A DNA stretch of 64,000 bases from Flavobacterium sp. YO12 (GTDB lineage: Bacteria; Bacteroidota; Bacteroidia; Flavobacteriales; Flavobacteriaceae): contig NZ_NRQU01000009.1 of the NCBI RefSeq assembly GCF_004119495.1, forward strand, positions 48,309-112,308. The letters are read 5' to 3'. Position 1 is the first letter of the stretch, and each line of letters begins with the position of its first letter. Shown piece by piece: positions 18,901-25,763 of the stretch. A model generated the notes under the pieces. That model did no database searches. It worked only from the letters and a program-made list of their open reading frames with translations, and was not told where the DNA came from. The translations under genes and the position numbers were made by a program.

Positions 18901-19050
18901 TGTGAAAGAAAGTTTTCCTTCTTTGGTTTTAATGATATCCGGGAAAGTGTTTTGGGCTGTGATGTTTATACTAAAAAGCATCGCCAAACCAGATAAAACT
19001 ATTTTATCTTTTTGAAGAGAGATTGTATTTTTTAACTGGATAAAATTCAC
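15949..19050 (-). CDS. Pectate-lyase-like beta-helix fused to DUF6298-type barrel; 3' frameshift
   Basis: The frame starts at a GTG (19048-19050); no ATG lies before residue 24, and the N-terminus (QLKNTISLQKDKIVLSG, then LAMLFSINITAQ) is a signal peptide. Residues about 85-500 are a right-handed beta-helix, with AIDYVSSLKPDKSGFRGAVL and VYIRKSGVVLRGSG as typical first turns. After a linker rich in Ser/Thr/Lys (about 520-605), residues about 610-1000 look like a TIM-barrel glycosidase domain of the DUF6298 kind (ALEHNYGLWYDRRMDDHERV, VIDIRYWYYKEDGS). The annotated C-terminus TSAEENKW looks wrong: one base inserted in the seven-base run at 15979-15985 restores a tail ending in KEKVLFVVKK at 15899. 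Expected length is then about 1050 residues. Substrate is unknown. Confidence 0.75.
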   Translation of the reverse strand: MNFIQLKNTISLQKDKIVLSGLAMLFSINITAQNTFPDIIKTKEGKLSFTTDNQGNQIPDFSFAGYKNAEVAIPNLENKIFVSNQEEDATQKIQNAIDYVSSLKPDKSGFRGAVLLDKGTFKISGTVYIRKSGVVLRGSGNSENGTILLGTGLEREALIRILGVNDKVYKDSFEFANAYTPLGTQKIQLKNTSKLKVGDEIEISKPLTDNFIKEVNMQDFGGETSWIGWKKGDWITTWNRVVNKINGNEVTINAPITMSLDDVFGTSKVTVYSWQGRIENNGIENILIKSTFNPSNLKDEEHRWQAISIENTRNAWVKQVNFKHFAGGAVTILKTSQQITVEDCIATEPISEIASFRRHTFYTEGQQTLFQRCYSEFGYHDFAVGGFGTTGPNAFVQCESHLPFENSGAIGSWATGVLFDIANIDGKALSYNNREQGGRGAGWTAANSVIWESSASKVECYSPPTAQNWAFGVWGQFGGNGHWKDVNGHINPRSLFYTQLEARLGKLPVQPFIYDLGSEPSSSPTIEVAEELTKNSATTAKSLQEWIEEASKANPINTDSKGLKNANDLKVASNKTEKSTSKVTTENGWLTFEGKVIAGKQTNVAWWRGDLTDDFVNKSTPHLTRFVPGRTGNGLTDKVQETVDYLTKNNIVALEHNYGLWYDRRMDDHERVRRIDDDVWPPFYEQPFARSGKDFAWDHLSKYDLTKFNDWYWNRLAQFATLAEPKGQMLINQQYFQHNILEAGAHWASSPWRSANNINSTGFPEPPPYAGDKRIFMAEQFYDITNAQRRKLHEGFIRKSFENFQENSNVIQLTSAEYTGPLHFMEFWLDQAQKWKDQTGKKGLIGLSATKDVQDAILNDAKRVKTVDVIDIRYWYYKEDGSAYAPQGGVNLAPRQHARKLKTGKETDNQVYRAVREYREKYPEKVILYSTDGSSRFGWPALMAGASLPNIPKIELPQFYAALSEMKLVDGNTFSDNLWKLENKGKSYLFYLKNDQDITIDLSNEKGTFEVFAINATTGNTTKKQTSAEENKW

Positions 19051-19134
19051 CTTATTATTTTTTTAGACTTTAAAATTAAACCATATAAGTAATATAAGCT
19101 CATATAATTTTTAGGTTTGTCTTTTTCCACAATC

Positions 19135-19226
19135 TTGTCATTTCGACGAAGGAGAAATCTCACGCGAGATTTACGCACTCTTGTGGAGTTTCTAGTGTGA
19201 TTCTTCGTTCCTCGGAATGACAAACT
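19135..19226. repeat. Palindromic intergenic repeat, family 1
   Basis: Left end TTGTCATTTCGACGAAGGAG, right end CGTTCCTCGGAATGACAAA. It lies between the PL1 gene and the beta-helix fusion gene. Confidence 0.9.
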
Positions 19227-19248
19227 AGATTAATATATTACATTTAAG

Positions 19249-19282
19249 AGACCTAACAGGTTTTTAAAACCAGTTAGGTCTT
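19249..19282. repeat. Short palindrome, family 4
   Basis: AGACCTAACAGGTTTTT pairs imperfectly with AAAACCAGTTAGGTCT. It lies 12 bp behind the PL1 stop codon and could act as a 3' hairpin for that message. Confidence 0.85.
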
Positions 19283-19293
19283 CCCAATATTTG

Positions 19294-21000
19294 CTATTGC
19301 AACAATGATTTCAATCTAGCCAAAGTATCAGTATTATTTTCAATTTTCGTCCAATCAATTTTACTGTTTGGATCGATACCGTTAAAATATTTTTCGATGT
19401 TTGTATATCCGTCTCCGTTTGCATCTTTATTGGCATCTGAAGCATCATTTGGATTTAAACCAAATTTCTTCTCCCAAGCATCAGGAATTCCGTCATTATC
19501 TGAATCTTTATAGGCTTTTCCTTTATATGTTGGATATCCTCCAACTTGATCAGGATGTGTAATAATTCCTTTTTTGTATGAATCAGCAGGTAATCTTCTT
19601 TTGATAAACTCTTTTCCTATATTGTTTTCTAAACCATCTTTTACTTCGATTTTTCCTGTTCTAACTTGTTTCAGGATTCTTTCGTCAACAGCATCTCTTT
19701 TCGGAATTGTTGCTCCAACATTGGTCAAAACATATTCGTATGCTTCTTCTGCTTTCATAATTTTAAATGCAGGCATTGAAAACGGTTTTGGCTGTTTGAT
19801 TGCGGCTAAAAACTCTTTAGTTTCAGCTTCAGGAAGACTTTCCAATTGTACTCCGCCATTCCAGTTATCAGCTGTTACTTCTGGAGAACCTACAATAAAG
19901 TTTCCTGAAACATAAGCTCTTCCATATTGTTTTGGTTCAATATATCCTGATTCAGGTTTTACTATTCTATACGCAATAGGTTCATTTGCCGGCGTTACTG
20001 GGCCTGGTTTAAAATAGTTGTTGATGATGTTCAACATCGAACGATAATCTCCTCCATCAAGAGTACGATTCCACCAATTAAATACTACGTTATTGACAAA
20101 ATTAAAATCGCCATGCATTCCGATAGAAGCATTTCGAGAAATATTATCTGCCCATAAATTACGCATAAACGTACTATTTAATCCGCCAATTGTACTTCCG
20201 AAAGCATGATTATAAGTATCTAAACCTTCTGATGAAATAGTGTTCTGAATCGTGATATTACAAGCAGGCAATTTCTCCAATTTTGACTTTGCGTTAGGTG
20301 CAAATTGATGTCTGTATAAAGAAATATTTTCATCTAATCCCCAACTTACAGAACAGTGGTCAATTATGGTGTTTCCAATTACATTTCCGCCCAAGGCATC
20401 ATCTCTTCTTGTAACTTCTGTTGCACCACGTCTAAAACGCATGTGTCTGATTATAACATCGTGTGTGTCAATTTCTAAAGTTTCTCCTGCAATACAAATT
20501 CCATCACCCGGAGCAGTTTGTCCAGCAATTGTAACGTATGGTGCACGCATGCTGATTCTTGATTTCAATTGGATAATTCCCGAAACATTAAAAACGATTG
20601 TTCTTGCTCCAACTGCTTCACAAGCTTCACGAAAAGTTCCTTTTCCGCTGTCTTCTAGGCTTGTTACAACAAATATTTTTCCGCCACGACCACCTTGTGT
20701 ATAAGCTCCGCCGCCTTCAGCTCCCGGGAAAGCAGGAATATCTGCCACTACAAAATCTTTTGGGTATGAAGCCCAAGGTAAATAAGGTTTTCCTTGTTTT
20801 GCTTCTTCTTTTATAATGTGGTAATTGGCATTCCAAATTTCGTTCAGTCTTTTTTCTTCATCAGCTAAAAGAGCATCAGCTTTTTCTTGAACAGGTTTTG
20901 GAATCACGGGATATTGGGCATATGCCGATGACACTAGAGAACAAAATGACAATGCCATAAATGTTCTTTTTAAATTGTGGTTTGGGAAAAAATTTTGCAT
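19294..21000 (-). CDS. PL1 pectate lyase with calcium-loop tail
   Basis: I start at ATG 21000 (MQNFFPNHNLKRTFMALSFC), giving 568 residues; the upstream ATG at 21039 adds a polar extension ahead of the signal peptide, which ends VSSAYAQ. A helical pre-domain (about 25-75) is followed by AFPGAEGGGAYTQGGRGGK, the beginning of the PL1 beta-helix. Family motifs are YVTIAGQTAPGDGI near 160, RRDDALGG near 200 and IIDHCSVSWGLDEN near 215. The C-terminus carries thrombospondin-3/dockerin-like calcium loops (DSDNDGIPDAWEKKFGLNP, then DANGDGYTNIEKYFNG). The enzyme would cleave de-esterified homogalacturonan by beta-elimination and needs calcium. It follows the DUF3826 gene and is a paralogue of the lyase at 21934. 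Confidence 0.94.
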   Translation of the reverse strand: MQNFFPNHNLKRTFMALSFCSLVSSAYAQYPVIPKPVQEKADALLADEEKRLNEIWNANYHIIKEEAKQGKPYLPWASYPKDFVVADIPAFPGAEGGGAYTQGGRGGKIFVVTSLEDSGKGTFREACEAVGARTIVFNVSGIIQLKSRISMRAPYVTIAGQTAPGDGICIAGETLEIDTHDVIIRHMRFRRGATEVTRRDDALGGNVIGNTIIDHCSVSWGLDENISLYRHQFAPNAKSKLEKLPACNITIQNTISSEGLDTYNHAFGSTIGGLNSTFMRNLWADNISRNASIGMHGDFNFVNNVVFNWWNRTLDGGDYRSMLNIINNYFKPGPVTPANEPIAYRIVKPESGYIEPKQYGRAYVSGNFIVGSPEVTADNWNGGVQLESLPEAETKEFLAAIKQPKPFSMPAFKIMKAEEAYEYVLTNVGATIPKRDAVDERILKQVRTGKIEVKDGLENNIGKEFIKRRLPADSYKKGIITHPDQVGGYPTYKGKAYKDSDNDGIPDAWEKKFGLNPNDASDANKDANGDGYTNIEKYFNGIDPNSKIDWTKIENNTDTLARLKSLLQ

Positions 21001-21054
21001 TGAATTGTATGTGGTTGTAGTTAATAGTTTTTGGTGCAAGTTTTAAACAGAAAA

Positions 21055-21744
21055 TTATTCTTTCGAAGTAGAATCTTTTACTTTATTCTTCTCCCTTTCT
21101 TCAACACGTTTATGCCAATCAGCACTTTCTTTGTTTAAATCGTAACCTTGTTTTGATAAATAGTTATTGATTCTTCCTTTGTATTTACCAAACCAGCCGT
21201 GTTTTTCTTTAGATGAACCACCGTCCATTGCATGTTCTCTGGCTTCAACTAAAGCTTTGTAGATGTAGTCTTTTTGCTCTGTTGTTAAATTTGGCAACAT
21301 ATCGTTGTAACCTGCCACAGTAATAGGAAGTACGCCATAAGTCATTCCGTCTTTAACTTCGGTGATTTTATCTTCTGATAATTCTTTACTTAATTTTTTA
21401 ATGTAAGATTTATGCAATTTTGCAATTGATTCGTCTGCTTTTGCTTTCAGTTTATCAATTTTCTCGTTTTGCTTTTCTTTAGCTAAAGAAGTATCTTCTT
21501 TTACTTTTTTGATTTCAGCATCTCTTCCGTCTTGGATTTCAGTTAAATCTCTAAATTGCTGAGCAATGATATTTGAAACTGCTTTTTCTTTTGCTTCGTT
21601 TTTTAAATCTAATTTGGTAACGATTTTTGCAGCTCTTTCGTTAGTAACTTTTACATATTCAGGATCCAAATGTTGTTGCGCATTTAAAGTTGAAAATGCA
21701 AAAACCAGCGATAATAAACCAGCATTTATTTTATTTAGTGCCAT
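21055..21744 (-). CDS. DUF3826 secreted protein
   Basis: The start at ATG 21744 (MALNKINAGLLSLVFAFSTL) is chosen because AAGGA stands about 8 bases upstream and the signal peptide follows; an earlier in-frame ATG lies at 21780. The 229-residue mature protein is almost entirely helical and very rich in Lys and Glu, with a probable coiled coil near residues 60-115 (EIQDGRDAEIKKVKEDTSLA). The second half holds the recognisable DUF3826 part: MTYGVLPITVAGYNDMLPNL and KHGWFGKYKGRINNYLSKQG. The family has no known biochemical role but is commonly found with pectate lyases. Here it lies between two PL1 genes, which suggests a chaperone-like or binding partner in the periplasm. That is inference. Confidence 0.88.
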   Translation of the reverse strand: MALNKINAGLLSLVFAFSTLNAQQHLDPEYVKVTNERAAKIVTKLDLKNEAKEKAVSNIIAQQFRDLTEIQDGRDAEIKKVKEDTSLAKEKQNEKIDKLKAKADESIAKLHKSYIKKLSKELSEDKITEVKDGMTYGVLPITVAGYNDMLPNLTTEQKDYIYKALVEAREHAMDGGSSKEKHGWFGKYKGRINNYLSKQGYDLNKESADWHKRVEEREKNKVKDSTSKE

Positions 21745-21775
21745 GATTTTTTTCCTTTTTAGCATAATTATTTTA

Positions 21776-21912
21776 AACACATAGAAACATAGTTTTTTAT
21801 AACGTCTAAAGACGTTTCACTTATTCTAAATACACAGAGTAAGCTATGTGAAAGAAATGTATTTCTCTTTTTATTCTTTTAATAAAGCTTTAAATCTATG
21901 TTTCTGTGTGTT
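21776..21912. repeat. Palindrome in DUF3826-PL1 gap
   Basis: AACACATAGAAACATAG pairs with CTATGTTTCTGTGTGTT at 21896-21912. A smaller internal hairpin, ACGTCTAAAGACGT, lies at 21802-21815. It takes up most of the 189-bp gap and belongs to no other family counted here. Confidence 0.85.
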
Positions 21913-21933
21913 CAATAATTCTTTCTGTTTTTC

Positions 21934-23643
21934 TTATTTTAAATCTAATAAAGGTCTAACTAAAGTTTCTTTGTTATTAGCTAAATCTTTCCAGTTTACT
22001 TTTATTGCAGGGTTTACACCATTTATGTAATCTTCAATATTAGAGTAACCATCTCCGTTTAAATCTCCTTTTGCATCAGATGGATCGTTTGGATTTAAAC
22101 CGTATTTTTTCTCCCATGCATCTGGCATACCGTCTTTGTCAGTGTCTACATAAGGTTTTCCTTTGTATTCTGGATATCCTCCTACTTGAGAAATATCTGT
22201 AATAATTCCTTTTTTATAAGAATCCATCGGTAAACGTCTGTGTTCGAATTGGTAGAATTCTTTTTTCTCTAATCCTTTTGCATATTCTGGAACTCCAGTT
22301 TTTACTGTTCTTACGATTCTTTCGTCAACTTTATCTCTAATTGGCAAAGTTGCTCCAACATTTTTAAGTACAAATTCATAAGACTCTTCTGCAGTCATGA
22401 ATTTGTTGAACCATGGCATTGGGAAAGGTTTATCTGTTTTCATTTTAGCGAAATACTCTTTTGCTTCATCATACGCCATTAACTCTCCTTTTTTATTTTC
22501 TAACTGAATTCCTCCATCCCAGTTGTCTTTAGTCACTTTATCGTTACCGTTAACAACGTTTCCGTTTACGTAAGCTCTACCAAAAACCATGTATGGTAAT
22601 TTGCTTCTTCCAGATTCTGGTTTTAAAATTCTATAACTGATTGGCTGTGTTAAATCAGTTACAGGTCCTGGTTTGTAAAAATTGTTGATGATGTTATAGT
22701 TTGCTGTGTAATCGCCGCCATCTGTAGATCTATTGTACCAGTTGAAAACTACGTTATTTACGAAATTGAAAATTCCGTTCCAACCGATAGAAGGGTTTCT
22801 TCCAGCATTATTCGCCCACATATTTCTCATAAAAGAACAGTTTTCCCCACCTAAAGTACTTCCGAAAGCGTGGTTGTAAGTATCTAATGCTTCTCCGAAT
22901 AAACTGTTTTGGATTGTAATATTTACTGTTCCAACTTTAATATCTGGATAACCTGGTCCTGGATTGTACATATGTCTGTAGATTGACATATTTTCGTCTA
23001 ATCCCCAAGTTGCAGAAACGTGATCGATCATAATATTTCCAACAGGATTTCCTCCGATAGCATCATCACGACGTCCTACGAAAGTTTCTCCACGACGGAA
23101 ACGTACATGTCTGATAATTACATCATGCGTATCGATCCAAGTTGATTCTCCTGCAATACAAATACCATCTCCAGGAGCTGTTTGTCCTGCAATTGTAATG
23201 TAAGGCGCACGAATAATTAAAGGACTTTTTAATCTGATAATTCCAGCAACATTAAATACCACTATTCTTGCTCCTCCTTTTTCGCACGCTTCACGCAATG
23301 TTCCAGGCCCGCGGTCTTCTAGACTTGTTACCGTATAAACGTTTCCGCCGCGACCACCGAAAGTAAACATTCCACCTCCTTCAGCACCTGGGAAAGCAGG
23401 AATTTCTGCCTGAGGTAAATCTGTAGGTCTTGCTGCCCACGGAATATAAGGTTTTCCATGTTTTGCTTCTTCTTCAATAATAACTAAAGCTTTTTCCCAA
23501 GCTTCATCAGAAAGTTTTTGGGCTTCTTCTTTAATTGCTTTTTCCTGCGCTTGAACTTCCGGACTTATCTTTGGATATTGAGCAAAACATTTTGCACTTC
23601 CCAAAAAAAGCAGAGCTGTGATAAATAATGCGGAATTTTTCAT
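21934..23643 (-). CDS. PL1 pectate lyase with calcium-loop tail
   Basis: The 569-residue protein has a signal peptide (MKNSALFITALLFLGSAKCF, cut near AQ). A charged helical pre-domain follows (residues about 25-80, QAQEKAIKEEAQKLSDEAWE). The catalytic beta-helix begins with AFPGAEGGGMFTFGGRGGN. PL1 motifs are YITIAGQTAPGDGI, RRDDAIGG and MIDHVSATWGLDENMSIYRH. The tail has two calcium-loop segments, DTDKDGMPDAWEKKYGLNP and DLNGDGYSNIEDYINGVNP. It is the first enzyme gene after SusC/SusD, so it is likely the most strongly expressed lyase of the operon. It differs from the neighbour at 19294 in its loop sequences but has the same domain order, so the pair probably arose by duplication. Confidence 0.94.
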   Translation of the reverse strand: MKNSALFITALLFLGSAKCFAQYPKISPEVQAQEKAIKEEAQKLSDEAWEKALVIIEEEAKHGKPYIPWAARPTDLPQAEIPAFPGAEGGGMFTFGGRGGNVYTVTSLEDRGPGTLREACEKGGARIVVFNVAGIIRLKSPLIIRAPYITIAGQTAPGDGICIAGESTWIDTHDVIIRHVRFRRGETFVGRRDDAIGGNPVGNIMIDHVSATWGLDENMSIYRHMYNPGPGYPDIKVGTVNITIQNSLFGEALDTYNHAFGSTLGGENCSFMRNMWANNAGRNPSIGWNGIFNFVNNVVFNWYNRSTDGGDYTANYNIINNFYKPGPVTDLTQPISYRILKPESGRSKLPYMVFGRAYVNGNVVNGNDKVTKDNWDGGIQLENKKGELMAYDEAKEYFAKMKTDKPFPMPWFNKFMTAEESYEFVLKNVGATLPIRDKVDERIVRTVKTGVPEYAKGLEKKEFYQFEHRRLPMDSYKKGIITDISQVGGYPEYKGKPYVDTDKDGMPDAWEKKYGLNPNDPSDAKGDLNGDGYSNIEDYINGVNPAIKVNWKDLANNKETLVRPLLDLK

Positions 23644-23680
23644 GTTATTTTTTAATTATGGTAATTCTTTTTAAACAAAT

Positions 23681-23706
23681 CACCTGTATTTCTTAAGATA
23701 CAGGTG
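23681..23706 (-). terminator. Hairpin between susD-like and PL1 genes
   Basis: CACCTGTAT and ATACAGGTG form a nine-base stem with a CTTAAG centre in the minus-strand transcript. The stem lies 24 bp after the SusD stop codon. The downstream stretch is A/T-rich but has no clear U-run, so I think of it as an attenuating or RNA-stabilising hairpin rather than a full terminator. Such elements would let SusC/SusD be made in excess over the enzymes. Confidence 0.6.
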
Positions 23707-23729
23707 ACTGTTTTTTGTATTATAAACTA

Positions 23730-25742
23730 TTATTTAAGTGGGTCAAATGATCCGCCCCATCCTTGAGTTTGCTCTAAATATGGAGAAGAATCTAATAATG
23801 ATTGATAAATTCCGAAGAAATAGTATTCATTATACCATGTAAACTTCCAATTGTTTGTTGTAGGATCTAAATTATCTCTTTCTACAATTTTAAAATAATT
23901 GGTATACATATAATCTAAATACGCATCAAAATTAGCCAATGTAGTTCCGTTTATTGTTACAGGAAACGAAGCTGGTTCTCTATTAAGCACAGGTGCATTA
24001 CCCGTTGCTACATAAAATGGATCAGCAGTTCCGATGTAATTTGTACCATCAGCTTTCTTTGCAACAATGTAATAAGCTGTTCTTCTTGTTCCATTCAATG
24101 GCTTAACTCCAAGTCTTGATGTAGTTGCACCAGCATCAAAAAGTTTCCAACGTCTTAAATCATAAAAACGCTTATTTTCGTATGCAAACTCAATTGTTCT
24201 TTCGTTTAATACTGCCGCAAAATGTTGATCTCTTGAACTTACTGCAGCCAAACCATAATGTCCGTCACCGTTTGTAATTCCTGCACGGGCTCTAACTGAT
24301 TCGATCAAAGTTTTTCCTTCTGCCAAACTACCAATACCGATTGCACTTTCAGCCAAATTCAAAACAACTTCAGCAAAACGCATTTCCATATAATCAGTTC
24401 CGCTGTTCAAATATCCTGCAGAACTGCTTGATGCTTCATTTGTTGCTTTTCTAAGATAAATACCACTTGAGTTAGCTCCTAATGTTTCTGTAAATTTATC
24501 AGGATTTGGTGCTGCAGTAGTTGGTGCTTTACTATACCAGCTGTAAGTCCATTGTTTAAATGCTGTATTTTCAGCATATTTCCAAGTTGCACCATTGTAT
24601 GCAAAAGTTTTATAAAATCTAGGATCTCTATTTTTATAGAATAATACAGGATTGTAAGCTGGATTTCCAACTATGCTTTTACCATCTGCCATAGGAAAAA
24701 CGTCAACCATTTGCTTTGTAGGTGAAATAGCTCCATTTCCTCCTGATGCTTTAGATCTTACCGCTCTTTCCCATCCATTATTTTTTTGAGCATTTACTAT
24801 TGTAGAATTGTTAAATCCAAAAACGATAACTGCTTCAGGATTTCCTACTTCTGCAAGCCACATATTTCCCCATGCAGTTCCATTTGCTGTTCCTCCAACT
24901 GAGAAAAGGCCTTTTCCATCTGCTTCTAAAAGTGCTTTCGCTTCAAGATTTGCATCATAGGCACGTTTCCATCGTTGTGCATCATCTGTTGGATTAAAAA
25001 GCGGACTTGCCCATGTTAATAATACTCTTCCTTTAAAAGCTGCTGCCGCACCTGCTGTAATTCTACCCCAGTTTGCAGTAGTCCATTTTACATCTTTCAA
25101 TAATTCTTTTGACTTATCTAAATCTGATACAATTTGTTCGATACATACTGATGTTGGGCTTCTAGGAATTTGAGAAACGGTAGATCCTTCATCGATAATA
25201 GGATTTTGAGCGGTTAATACAATTGGCACACCACCATACAATTTTACCATTTCATAATATTGATACGCTCTCCAGAAATACATCTGTCCTTTTAACGGAT
25301 TTTTATCTGCATCCGCCATTCCGTTTTTATCAATTTGCTCTAAGAAGATATTAATCTGTCTTAATCTCGTCCAAGTATTGTTTGCAATACTTGAAGAAAC
25401 TCTGCTTCCAATGTAAGGAAGGCAGTTTGCATTGTTTGGAGAAATGGTTGCCCAAATTTTATTCCAGTTTACTTCGCCCGTTAACTCTTCTGTTGTTTGC
25501 GAAAAATCGTCATTTCCACCAGCTGCTAAATCCCATGTATTAACTGCTGCATTATTTCCCGGCAAAAACAATCCATAAACATAATCAACATATCCAGTAG
25601 CTAATGAAGGAACTTTAAACACATCTTCATTTACACCGTTAAAATCTTTTTTCTCTTCAAGAAAATCATCATTACAGCTAGCCAAAGATAAAGCTGCTAA
25701 AACTGTAGTTAAACCTACTATTTTTATATATTTTATTTTCAT
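23730..25742 (-). CDS. SusD/RagB-family glycan-binding lipoprotein
   Basis: The 670-residue protein starts with a lipoprotein signal (MKIKYIKIVGLTTVLAALSL, lipid Cys 23 in ASC), so it is anchored at the outer membrane. It has the SusD pattern: an N-terminal helical region with FLEEKKDFNGVNEDVF, TPR-like helices (MYFWRAYQYYEMVKLYGGVP near 160), and the C-terminal RagB part with YMEMRFAEVVLNLAESAIG near 455 and ERTIEFAYENKRFYDLRRWK near 510. It binds polysaccharide or oligosaccharide at the cell surface and caps the SusC transporter. The gene follows SusC by 21 bp, and the pair is the only SusCD pair in the window. The binding target is taken to be pectin fragments from the neighbours. Confidence 0.97.
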   Translation of the reverse strand: MKIKYIKIVGLTTVLAALSLASCNDDFLEEKKDFNGVNEDVFKVPSLATGYVDYVYGLFLPGNNAAVNTWDLAAGGNDDFSQTTEELTGEVNWNKIWATISPNNANCLPYIGSRVSSSIANNTWTRLRQINIFLEQIDKNGMADADKNPLKGQMYFWRAYQYYEMVKLYGGVPIVLTAQNPIIDEGSTVSQIPRSPTSVCIEQIVSDLDKSKELLKDVKWTTANWGRITAGAAAAFKGRVLLTWASPLFNPTDDAQRWKRAYDANLEAKALLEADGKGLFSVGGTANGTAWGNMWLAEVGNPEAVIVFGFNNSTIVNAQKNNGWERAVRSKASGGNGAISPTKQMVDVFPMADGKSIVGNPAYNPVLFYKNRDPRFYKTFAYNGATWKYAENTAFKQWTYSWYSKAPTTAAPNPDKFTETLGANSSGIYLRKATNEASSSSAGYLNSGTDYMEMRFAEVVLNLAESAIGIGSLAEGKTLIESVRARAGITNGDGHYGLAAVSSRDQHFAAVLNERTIEFAYENKRFYDLRRWKLFDAGATTSRLGVKPLNGTRRTAYYIVAKKADGTNYIGTADPFYVATGNAPVLNREPASFPVTINGTTLANFDAYLDYMYTNYFKIVERDNLDPTTNNWKFTWYNEYYFFGIYQSLLDSSPYLEQTQGWGGSFDPLK

Positions 25743-25763
25743 AATATCGTATTTTATGAGTTA

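Noticed and set aside
19001..19050. Start of the beta-helix fusion gene at an internal ATG (residue 24)
   Set aside because: This would remove the charged N-region of the signal peptide; the GTG at 19050 gives a complete one, so I kept it with some doubt.
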